Positions 1 to 5,421 of a DNA stretch of 5,837 nucleotides are shown piece by piece. This stretch comes from Bacillota bacterium (GTDB lineage: Bacteria; Bacillota; Sulfobacillia; JAJZYS01; JAJYTV01). How positions within the stretch are numbered: the stretch's first letter is position 1; the number at the start of each line of letters is the position of its first letter. Position numbers and translations under genes: made by a program. Where the stretch lies: assembly GCA_021806845.1 (NCBI GenBank), contig JAKAPV010000189.1, positions 1-5,837 of the forward strand, read 5' to 3'. Under the pieces are notes generated by a model. It was not told where the DNA came from and did no database searches. It saw only the letters and a program-made list of their open reading frames with translations.

Positions 1-278
1 GAAATCCGTATGACCTCGCCATCTTGGACCTCACCGTGTCTGGTGGGATGGGCGGCGCCGAAGCCGCCGTGCAGCTGCGCGCCCTGGACCCGGGCCTCAA
101 GTTGATCGCTTCGAGCGGCTACTCGAACGATGCCATCCTCGCTGACCACGTCTCGTTCGGCTTTGACGGAGTACTGGCGAAGCCATACCGCCTGCGCGAT
201 ATGGAGGCGGCGATCGAGGTCGCTCTGCAGAACGATCGGGCGCTCAGGGAGGAGACTGCGGCGGCCCGCGACGTCTAG
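1..278 (+). CDS. C-terminal receiver (REC) domain of a truncated signalling protein, probably a hybrid histidine kinase
   Basis: Only the last 91 residues lie in the window; the frame is open to the left edge (first complete codon at 3). They form most of a CheY-like receiver domain. The phospho-acceptor Asp is residue 9 in ILDLT (bases 27-29), followed by a Gly-Gly-Met-Gly-Gly loop. The switch Ser is in SSGYS (about residue 38), and the invariant Lys60-Pro61 is in AKPY. After the last helix a short charged tail ends at TAG 276-278, with no DNA-binding domain. In my knowledge of the family, the DLTVxGGMGG variant with SSGYSN and AKPYR is typical of receiver domains at the C-terminus of PAS-containing hybrid histidine kinases, so that is the likely parent; a stand-alone receiver is possible. 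The gene is convergent with the lipoprotein gene, 43 bp from stop to stop. That gap holds only a weak 5-bp hairpin. Confidence 0.88.
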   Translation, partial: NPYDLAILDLTVSGGMGGAEAAVQLRALDPGLKLIASSGYSNDAILADHVSFGFDGVLAKPYRLRDMEAAIEVALQNDRALREETAAARDV

Positions 279-321
279 GGGAGAGCGCCGAACGGCACTC
301 GCAGATCCGCAGCGTGCGGTC

Positions 322-1386
322 CTAGCGGAAGTACGCGTAGCGACCCTGCCAGGCCGCGAGCACGAAGGAAGGCTGCGCGCTCAGGGCGGGAGCCGCGGTG
401 AAGCGCCGCGGGGCAGGGGGCAGCGCGATGCGTCGCCCGCTGCCTGAACTCGGGTTGATCTGCCAGAGCGACGCCTGGTGGAGGAGGCCGCTCGTCGATC
501 CAGGCAGAGCGGGAAGTCCGAGCAGGTAGCCTTCCTTCCCCGGGAGCGCCGCGAGCGTCACGATTCCCGCACCCGTCGCTGCCCGCGCGGCGGAAGGAAG
601 GCGCACCCATGTGATCCGCCCCGCGTGCCAGAGCCCGAGGCGGCCGGTGCTTTGCTGCAGGAGCAGCACGGCGGGCTCGCCCCCTTGCGGCGTCAGGGCG
701 ATGGGCTTGAGGGCCGCCGGGAAGCGCTGGACGACGCGCATTTGCAGGCTGCGCTCGGATGCGGCCAGCAGGACGTAGTACGTTTCAGGCTCCGGTGAAG
801 CCGCGAGCCAGATCTGACCTCCTGCCGCGACGAGCGGAGCGGGGAGGGGCCGCAGCGCCTGCGGCAGCCGCAACGATCGCAGCCCTGCGGCCGTCAGGCG
901 CGCGAGGATCGCCGGTCCCATTTCCATCTGCGTCTTTGGATCAAAGGTTGCAATCTCGTCAAAACAGAGGGCCCCGCCGCAGGCGCTGACGGAGACCGGC
1001 GGCGTGCCGTTGCGGACCTGTCGCACCGGGCCGAAGCCCCCGCCGCCGACGTACGGCACGACGCCGTCCGACGTGGCGACGTAGATGCTCTCGCCCACGG
1101 CTGCGATAGGCGTCTCGGCCGAGCCGGGGGCGGCGAGCCCCAGGCTGCCGCCGGGCAGGGCGAGGGGCCTCTGGCCTTCCTTTTGCAGGAGGATGCTCCC
1201 GCCAGGCGTCGCGTAAGCGAGGTAGACCTTGCTGCCCGCCATCGCGACACCGGTCGTCATCGCGTCCTTTGGCGCCCCCTGCAGCGCCTGCCACGCACCC
1301 TGGGGCGGCTGCGACACCGCCCCGCCGCAGCCGGCGACGAGCAGCAGCACGCCGAGCGGGGCGGCCCCGAGGCGAGCGCGCCTCAT
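322..1386 (-). CDS. Putative secreted lipoprotein of unknown function, possibly beta-propeller-like
   Basis: This is a 354-residue protein that I do not recognise as a named family. It begins with a classic lipoprotein signal: Arg-rich n-region (MRRAR), hydrophobic stretch (residues 7-18) and lipobox V-A-G-C with the lipidated Cys at residue 20. It should therefore be anchored on the outer face of the membrane. The mature part has recurring short hydrophobic/aromatic strands separated by Gly/Pro/Ser loops (for example SKVYLAYA, ESIYVATSDG, GQIWLAAS, SLWQINPSSG), which suggests a beta-propeller-like fold; this is inference. Cys136 and Cys141 (CGGALC) could form a disulfide outside the cell. 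The ATG at 1386 is chosen because it starts the signal peptide, overlaps the TGA of the MFS gene as ATGA, and has GGAGAA 5 nt upstream. The frame is open further upstream but only antiparallel to MFS codons. Translational coupling suggests it is made with the transporter. Confidence 0.82.
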   Translation of the reverse strand: MRRARLGAAPLGVLLLVAGCGGAVSQPPQGAWQALQGAPKDAMTTGVAMAGSKVYLAYATPGGSILLQKEGQRPLALPGGSLGLAAPGSAETPIAAVGESIYVATSDGVVPYVGGGGFGPVRQVRNGTPPVSVSACGGALCFDEIATFDPKTQMEMGPAILARLTAAGLRSLRLPQALRPLPAPLVAAGGQIWLAASPEPETYYVLLAASERSLQMRVVQRFPAALKPIALTPQGGEPAVLLLQQSTGRLGLWHAGRITWVRLPSAARAATGAGIVTLAALPGKEGYLLGLPALPGSTSGLLHQASLWQINPSSGSGRRIALPPAPRRFTAAPALSAQPSFVLAAWQGRYAYFR

Positions 1387-2573
1387 GGCCGTTCTCCGGC
1401 AGTGGCGGGGCGCCAGAGGCGCAGGTAGCCGAGCGACGCTGCGCCGGCGACGATGGCCGTGCCGGAGAAGAGCGCCCATGGACCGCCGTAGGTGAGGAGG
1501 GTGCCCCCCACCAGCGGGCCGACCGCGGACCCGGAGCGGTTGGCGATCGTGAGTAGGCCCATGGCCTTGCCGCGGTCGGAGGAGTGGGCGCGCGCAGCGA
1601 GCAGCGCAGTGACGCTCGGCTGGAGGAGGCATTCCCCGGCCGTAATCACCGCGACCGGCAGGAAGAAGGGCAGGAACCCGCGCAGCGGTGCCATCATGGC
1701 GAAGCCGATCGCATAGAGGGCGGCCCCAGCTGTGATCGCCGCGACCGGCGACCAGTTGCGCGAGAGCAGTGTCGCGGGAATCTGCAGGAGCACGACCAGC
1801 AGCGCATTCTCAGCCGCCAAGTAGCCGAAGTCGGTCGGCGGCAGGTGCAGGTAGACCGTGAGGTAGCCCGGTACGACCCAGTAGAGTTGGGAGTAGGCGA
1901 CGGCCACCAGCACGAGGAGGCTCACGACCCAAAGGAGATCGTGGTCGCGCAGCAGCGCGAGGCCGAATCCGCCGTGCTCTGCCTGGCGATTCTGGCTCGC
2001 CTCGCGTTCCGCGCCGCGCAAGAGGCTCGGTGCGGCGAGCCCGAATGCGGCGGCGATCGCTCCGCTCAGCACGAAGAGGATGTCGAAGGAGCCATGCAGG
2101 AGGAAGGCACCCAGCATCGGACCGATGATGATGCCGGCGTTCGCGGCGATCCTCTGCAGGCTGAAGGCGGGATAGAGGTCTTCCCGCGGCACGATGTCCG
2201 CGACGAGCGCCTGCGAGGCCGGCACGAAGAGCGGCAGGATGCCGCCGCGGACGATGACGAGGACCACGATCCAGACGGGAGCGCTGACGAACGCAAGCGC
2301 GATGGAAGCCGCCGCCGCGCCGCCGAGCGACAGGACCATGGTCGGAAGGCGTCCCCAGGCGTCGGCCAAGAGGCCGCCGCCGACGACCGACAGCACCTGG
2401 GCCGCACCCTGCCCGAGGAGGACGAGGCCGACGACGGCCAGGCTCACGTGCAGGGCGTCATGCAGGAATACCGTGAGGAAGGGGAAGACGAGGGACGTCC
2501 CGATTGAGTTGAAGAGCCGACCGGCGAAGAGCACCCAGAATGCCCTCGGGTATCGGCGAAGGGCGTTGGCCAC
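1383..2573 (-). CDS. MFS transporter, DHA1-type drug/metabolite efflux permease
   Basis: This 396-residue integral membrane protein has the size and hydrophobic periodicity of a 12-helix major facilitator. Motif A is clear in the loop after helix 2 (G67-x3-D71-x2-G74-R75). A helix-4 Arg is at R109 in VRGG. A motif-C-like segment follows in helix 5 (NAGIIIGPMLG, 145-155), with its counterpart in the second half (NRSGSAVGPLVGG, 345-357). The central cytosolic loop is polar (about 185-210). These features fit proton-driven export of a small molecule by the DHA1 group; the substrate cannot be read. The GTG start at 2571-2573 is chosen from AAGGAA spaced 7 nt upstream and a normal N-terminus (MANALRRYPRAFWVLF). 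It is transcribed divergently from the SDR-folE-gsaB operon and overlaps the downstream lipoprotein gene by ATGA. A role in exporting or importing that operon's product is plausible but only inferred from position. Confidence 0.93.
   Translation of the reverse strand: MANALRRYPRAFWVLFAGRLFNSIGTSLVFPFLTVFLHDALHVSLAVVGLVLLGQGAAQVLSVVGGGLLADAWGRLPTMVLSLGGAAAASIALAFVSAPVWIVVLVIVRGGILPLFVPASQALVADIVPREDLYPAFSLQRIAANAGIIIGPMLGAFLLHGSFDILFVLSGAIAAAFGLAAPSLLRGAEREASQNRQAEHGGFGLALLRDHDLLWVVSLLVLVAVAYSQLYWVVPGYLTVYLHLPPTDFGYLAAENALLVVLLQIPATLLSRNWSPVAAITAGAALYAIGFAMMAPLRGFLPFFLPVAVITAGECLLQPSVTALLAARAHSSDRGKAMGLLTIANRSGSAVGPLVGGTLLTYGGPWALFSGTAIVAGAASLGYLRLWRPATAGERP
1392..1397 (-). promoter_or_regulatory. 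Ribosome binding site deciding the lipoprotein start
   Basis: On the minus strand GGAGAA lies 5 nt before the ATG at 1386, inside the last codons of the MFS gene. It supports a start at the overlap rather than at the upstream in-frame ATG at 1632. Confidence 0.7.
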
Positions 2574-2580
2574 GAGTCAC

Positions 2581-2586
2581 TTCCTT
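2581..2586 (-). promoter_or_regulatory. Ribosome binding site for the MFS gene (GTG start)
   Basis: The minus strand reads AAGGAA 7 nt before the GTG at 2573. I see no convincing -10/-35 pair for this direction in 2587-2660; the AT-rich part is shared with the divergent promoter. Confidence 0.65.
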
Positions 2587-2610
2587 ACGTGGGAGCGGCA
2601 TGCGGGCATC

Positions 2611-2619
2611 TGCTATGAT
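2611..2619 (+). promoter_or_regulatory. Candidate extended -10 promoter for the SDR-folE-gsaB operon
   Basis: The sequence TGCTATGAT is an extended -10 element (TGn followed by TATGAT at 2614-2619), one mismatch from the vegetative sigma consensus TATAAT. It lies in the only AT-rich patch of a very GC-rich region. No good -35 hexamer is found at 16-18 bp; the nearest, TTACGT at 2585-2590, is 23 bp away. Extended -10 promoters can work without one. The predicted transcript start is near 2626, giving a leader of about 42 nt to the TTG start at 2668. Confidence 0.5.
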
Positions 2620-2633
2620 TGGTTTCGACATTT

Positions 2634-2651
2634 TGCGGGACGACTCCCGCA
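2634..2651 (+). other. Leader hairpin directly upstream of the SDR ribosome binding site
   Basis: TGCGGGA (2634-2640) and TCCCGCA (2645-2651) form a perfect 7-bp stem with a CGAC loop. It falls inside the predicted 5' leader and ends 4 nt before the Shine-Dalgarno at 2656. No T-run follows, so it is not an intrinsic terminator. It could stabilise the mRNA, affect translation, or as DNA be a 7-4-7 palindromic protein-binding site (operator) just downstream of the promoter. The structure is visible; the function is inference. Confidence 0.45.
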
Positions 2652-2655
2652 CGGC

Positions 2656-2660
2656 GGAGG
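2656..2660 (+). promoter_or_regulatory. Ribosome binding site that fixes the TTG start of the SDR gene
   Basis: GGAGG lies 7 nt before TTG 2668-2670. The frame is open far upstream across the antisense MFS gene but contains no ATG, GTG or TTG between the promoter and 2668. TTG 2668 is therefore the only start compatible with the SDR N-terminus. Confidence 0.75.
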
Positions 2661-2667
2661 CGATCGG

Positions 2668-3450
2668 TTGGCAAGATCGGCAGGGGGAGGGAGGTCCGCG
2701 CTCGTCACGGGCGGCGTCGAGGGACTCGGTCGGGCGATCGCGGAAGCGCTGCTGGCGGACGGCTACGCCGTGACCGCGACCCACCGGTCGTCCGACGAGC
2801 GGGCGAAGGCGTTTTCCGATGCCGCGCGGATGCGCGGCCAGCGCCTGCAGGCGATCGCGGCTGATGCCGCCCGAAGGCAGGACGTCGAGCGCTCGATCGA
2901 GGCCCACCTGGAGGCGTTCGGCCCGCCCTGGGCGCTCATCCTCTCGGCGGGGCCCTTCCTGGGGGCGCGCAGGACGCTCGTCGACACGCCGCCCGAGGAC
3001 GCCGTCGACATGGTGGACGGAAACCTTGTCGCGACGCTGCGCTACGCACAGGCCGTGCTGCCGGGCATGCGCGCCGCCGGGGGCGGACGGGTGATCCTGT
3101 TCGGCTACGACCGCGCGGGCGAGCTGCCTGCCTGGCCGGGCCGCGCCGCGTACGCCGCGGCGAAGAGCGGCGTCGTGTCGCTCGGGCGCACGCTCGCAGC
3201 CGAGGAGGCCACCTATGGCATCACGGTGAACACGATCTGCCCGGGCGACATCAGGGATCCCCTGAAGGAGGGGACGATCGCGCAGGCGCGCGAGGGCGGA
3301 GGCGTCAAGGCGCCGGTCGGACGGGCGGGCAGCGGCGAGGACATCGCGCGCGTCGTGCGCTTCTTCCTCGCGGACGACGCGGACTTCCTGACGGGGAATC
3401 TCGTGTACGTGACAGGCGGTTTGGATGTTCTGGACCGAGGACGCGCATAG
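2668..3450 (+). CDS. Short-chain dehydrogenase/reductase with atypical catalytic site, possible pterin reductase
   Basis: This 260-residue protein has the usual length for a classical SDR. The Rossmann nucleotide motif TGxxxGxG is at T14-G21 (TGGVEGLG). His39-Arg40-Ser41 after beta-2 suggests NADPH preference. The NAG-like motif is SAG at 93-95, the structural Asn is N119, the Tyr162-x3-Lys166 pair sits in YAAAK, and CPG is at 191-193. The catalytic Ser, expected about 13 residues before Tyr162, is absent: the segment reads VILFGYDRAGE with Gly146-Tyr147-Asp148 there. It resembles a set of Bacillales SDRs annotated only generically (memory, not a search). Pteridine reductases PTR1 and FolM carry Asp at the Ser position and PTR1 has an HRS cofactor motif. 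With a folE-like gene 10 bp downstream, a pterin substrate is plausible. However, the Asp here is 14, not 13, residues before Tyr, and the TGxxxRxG Arg is missing. Family membership is sure; the substrate is not. Confidence 0.92.
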   Translation: MARSAGGGRSALVTGGVEGLGRAIAEALLADGYAVTATHRSSDERAKAFSDAARMRGQRLQAIAADAARRQDVERSIEAHLEAFGPPWALILSAGPFLGARRTLVDTPPEDAVDMVDGNLVATLRYAQAVLPGMRAAGGGRVILFGYDRAGELPAWPGRAAYAAAKSGVVSLGRTLAAEEATYGITVNTICPGDIRDPLKEGTIAQAREGGGVKAPVGRAGSGEDIARVVRFFLADDADFLTGNLVYVTGGLDVLDRGRA

Positions 3451-3454
3451 GAGG
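3449..3454 (+). promoter_or_regulatory. Ribosome binding site that fixes the GTG start of the folE-like gene
   Basis: AGGAGG overlaps the SDR stop codon (TAG 3448-3450) and lies 6 nt before GTG 3461-3463. The ATG at 3459 is out of frame. The in-frame ATG at 3425 lies inside the SDR gene and would add 12 residues not typical of FolE. Confidence 0.75.
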
Positions 3455-3460
3455 CTGCAT

Positions 3461-4009
3461 GTGGACAAAAATGCCGTTCGCCGCGCCATCAGCGATCTAT
3501 TGCAGGCCATCGGGGAGGACCCGGGGCGCCTGCGCGGCACGCCGGACACAGTGGCGGAGGCCGCGCTCGAGCTCTACGGCGGCTATGGGCAGGACCCCGC
3601 GGCGGGACTCGAGGTCATCGCGGGTCCTGACAACCTGATCGTGATGCGCGACATCCCCTTCTTCTCGATGTGCGAGCACCACCTCCTGCCGTTCTTCGGC
3701 CGCGCGCAGATCGCGCTGCTGCCCAAGGACGGCAGGATCGCGGGCTTTGGATCGCTCGCCCGCGTCGTCGACGTCTGCGCCCGCCGCCTGCAGATCCAGG
3801 AGCGCCTGACGGAAGAGGTCGCGGACGCCCTGTGGCGCGGTCTCAGCCCGCAGGGGGTCTATGTCTCGCTGCAGGCGCAGCAGCTCTGCATGCAGATGGT
3901 CGGGGGACGCGAGATCGGCGCCGTCACCGTGACGGTCGCCGCGCGCGGCGCGCTTTCGGAGGGGCGGCTGCGCGACGAGGCGCTGCGCCTGTTCGGGACC
4001 GGAGCATGA
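3461..4009 (+). CDS. folE: FolE-family (GTP cyclohydrolase I-like) protein with an altered substrate site
   Basis: This 182-residue protein matches the FolE core over its length. It has GEDPGR near residues 18-23, the FFSMCEHHLLPFFG block (68-80), RVVDVCARRLQIQERLTEEVADAL (101-124) and the C-terminal QLCMQM...VTVTVAARG segment. Canonical FolE makes 7,8-dihydroneopterin triphosphate from GTP, the first step to folate. The zinc ligands C71, H74 and C143 are present, as are H73, R101 and Q113-E114. Compared with E. coli FolE as I remember it, several residues differ: R65 becomes T30, S135-K136 becomes G97-S98, H179 becomes Q141 and R185 becomes V147. The changed residues mainly bind the triphosphate or take part in catalysis. 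The fold and metal site should be intact, but normal GTP turnover is doubtful. It follows the SDR gene by 10 bp and overlaps gsaB by ATGA, so it is operonic. It could be a divergent active enzyme, a paralogue with a different substrate, or a regulatory relic. Confidence 0.88.
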   Translation: MDKNAVRRAISDLLQAIGEDPGRLRGTPDTVAEAALELYGGYGQDPAAGLEVIAGPDNLIVMRDIPFFSMCEHHLLPFFGRAQIALLPKDGRIAGFGSLARVVDVCARRLQIQERLTEEVADALWRGLSPQGVYVSLQAQQLCMQMVGGREIGAVTVTVAARGALSEGRLRDEALRLFGTGA

Positions 4010-5325
4010 TCGGTCAGCAGTCGCAGACGCTCTGGGCGCGCGCCCAGGCCGCCATCGCCGGCGGTGTCAACTCGCCGGCGCGCAGCTTCCGGCCAATGGG
4101 CGGCGACGCCCCGGTGTTCGTACAGTCCGCGCGCGGCGGCCGCTTCATCGACGCGGACGGCCGCAGCTACATCGAGTTTCTCGCCGCGTTCGGACCGAAC
4201 ATCATCGGACACGGCCATCCGCACGTGCTGGCCGCGCTCGAGCGTCAGCTGCGCGATGGCCTCCTGTTCGGCACGCCGTGCGCTGCGGAAGTGGAATTCG
4301 CCGAGCGCCTGCTCGCGGCGATTCCGGAGATGGAGCAGGTGCGGCTGGTCTCCTCCGGCACGGAGGCTGTGATGTCCGCGATCCGCCTCGCGCGGGCGGC
4401 GACCGGACGGCGCCTGATCGTGAAGTTTGACGGCAACTACCATGGACATGCCGATGCGGTCCTCGTGCGCACGGGCTCGGGCGCGGCGACGGCCGGCGGC
4501 GGCGGCGATTCGGGGGGCGTGCCCGACGGCGTGCGCCAGGATTCTCGCAGCCTCCCGTACAACGACCTTGCGGCGCTTGCGGAGCTGATCGCGCGGGAGG
4601 GCAACGAGATCGCCGCCGTGCTGATCGAGCCGATCTCCGGCAACATGGGCGTCGTCCTGCCGGAGCCCGGTTACCTTGAGGGTGTCTCGCGGCTCGCCCA
4701 CGCTTGCGGAGCGCTGGTGATCGACGACGAGGTGATCCTCGGCTTCCGCCTGCGCTACGGCATCATCGGACCTGCGATTGGGCTCTCGCCGGACATCGTC
4801 TGCCTTGGGAAGGCGATCGGCGGCGGTCTCGCCCTTGGCGCGTACGGCGCGCGCAGGGAACTCATGCGCCTCATCGCGCCGCTCGGGCCGATGTTCCAGG
4901 CCGGGACGCTCGCGGGGAATCCGCTCTCCGTCTCGGCCGGCATCGCCTCGCTCGAAGTGCTCTCAGGGCCGGGCGTCTACGATCTCCTCGAGGAGCGCGG
5001 CGCGCGCCTGGCATCCGGCGTGCTGGCCGCGGGCCTGCGCCATGGACAGTCGATCTCCCTGCAGCGCGTCGGGTCCATGTTCACGCTCTTCTTCCGAACG
5101 GCGCCGCCCACGAACTACGAGCAGGCGAAGGCGCACGACGGGGCGGCCTTCCGCCGCTTCTTCTGGGAGATGCTGCAGCGGGGCATTTACCTCGCGCCAT
5201 CCCCGTACGAGGCGTGGTTCGTCACCCTGGGACACGCGGAGGATGAGATCTCCCAGGCAATTTCGGCAGCGGATGAGGCATTCGCGGCGCTGGCGCAGGG
5301 AGCCGCGCACAACGCGGGCGCCTAG
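4006..5325 (+). CDS. gsaB: Glutamate-1-semialdehyde 2,1-aminomutase paralogue (GsaB/HemL-type, PLP-dependent)
   Basis: This 439-residue protein is full length for the class-III aminotransferase-fold HemL family, which converts glutamate-1-semialdehyde to 5-aminolevulinate for tetrapyrrole synthesis. Visible landmarks are GGVNSPARSF (19-28), the PLP phosphate loop SSGTEA (116-121), YHGH (145-148), Asp241 of DEV that pairs with the PLP ring nitrogen, the Schiff-base Lys269 in CLGKAIGGG, QAGTLAGNP (298-306) and Glu402 in YEAWF. AFGPNIIGH, EVLSGPGVYDLLE and RGIYLAPSPYEAWF resemble Bacillus GsaB (HemL2) more than HemL, from memory. The gating loop is unusual, GSGAATAGGGGDSGG, with three extra glycines replacing the usual Leu-Pro. 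ATG 4006 overlaps the folE TGA, with a weak GGGA 7 nt upstream, indicating translational coupling. Being coupled to folE/SDR and not to hemABCD genes, it may serve a special pathway rather than bulk haem synthesis. The specific reaction is less sure than the family. Confidence 0.93.
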   Translation: MIGQQSQTLWARAQAAIAGGVNSPARSFRPMGGDAPVFVQSARGGRFIDADGRSYIEFLAAFGPNIIGHGHPHVLAALERQLRDGLLFGTPCAAEVEFAERLLAAIPEMEQVRLVSSGTEAVMSAIRLARAATGRRLIVKFDGNYHGHADAVLVRTGSGAATAGGGGDSGGVPDGVRQDSRSLPYNDLAALAELIAREGNEIAAVLIEPISGNMGVVLPEPGYLEGVSRLAHACGALVIDDEVILGFRLRYGIIGPAIGLSPDIVCLGKAIGGGLALGAYGARRELMRLIAPLGPMFQAGTLAGNPLSVSAGIASLEVLSGPGVYDLLEERGARLASGVLAAGLRHGQSISLQRVGSMFTLFFRTAPPTNYEQAKAHDGAAFRRFFWEMLQRGIYLAPSPYEAWFVTLGHAEDEISQAISAADEAFAALAQGAAHNAGA

Positions 5326-5355
5326 CGGCTGCCGCCGTCGCAGTCAGGGATAAGT

Positions 5356-5385
5356 GCGGCCCGCGTGCCAAGGCGCGCGGGCCGC
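5356..5385. terminator. Hairpin between convergent genes, probable transcription terminator
   Basis: GCGGCCCGCG (5356-5365) pairs perfectly with CGCGGGCCGC (5376-5385) around a 10-nt loop. It lies 31 bp after the gsaB stop and 37 bp from the ylbJ stop on the other strand. A very stable all-GC 10-bp stem between convergent stops is the expected terminator position for both. The U-tract is poor on either strand (TTGCGT and ACTTAT), so termination may be inefficient or factor-assisted. Nothing else is seen in 5326-5421. Confidence 0.6.
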
Positions 5386-5421
5386 TTGCGTCGTGCCCAG
5401 GGACCCCCCACGTCCGCGGGG

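Noticed and set aside
307..319. Small hairpin CCGCA-GCG-TGCGG between the convergent receiver and lipoprotein genes
   Set aside because: Only 5 bp with no T-run; in this base composition such stems occur by chance. Too weak to call a terminator.
322..1632. Longer 436-residue reading of the lipoprotein gene starting at 1632
   Set aside because: The first 82 residues are Arg/Pro/His-rich shadow of the MFS gene. The signal peptide, ATGA overlap and GGAGAA site all place the start at 1386.
1584..2507. 307-codon plus-strand open frame opposite the MFS gene
   Set aside because: Charged Glu/Arg/Asp-rich shadow of a membrane protein gene, with no domain or ribosome binding site of note.
2194..2667. 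N-terminal extension of the SDR open frame back to 2194
   Set aside because: It runs antisense to the MFS gene, has low-complexity composition and no SDR-like sequence. The TTG at 2668 has a good ribosome binding site and gives normal SDR length.
2458..3549. 363-codon minus-strand open frame opposite the SDR gene
   Set aside because: Arg/Ala/His-rich antisense shadow typical of GC-rich DNA, with no recognisable domain and lying over well-conserved SDR codons on the other strand.
3670..4005. N-terminal extension of the aminomutase frame inside the folE-like gene
   Set aside because: Arg/Ala/Pro-rich out-of-frame shadow. HemL-family homology begins just after ATG 4006.
3461..4009. Possibility that the FolE-like gene is QueF (7-cyano-7-deazaguanine reductase), a related T-fold enzyme
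   Set aside because: The QueF signature is absent, while the FolE-specific CEHH zinc motif, VQER-like helix and C-terminal LCM segment are present.
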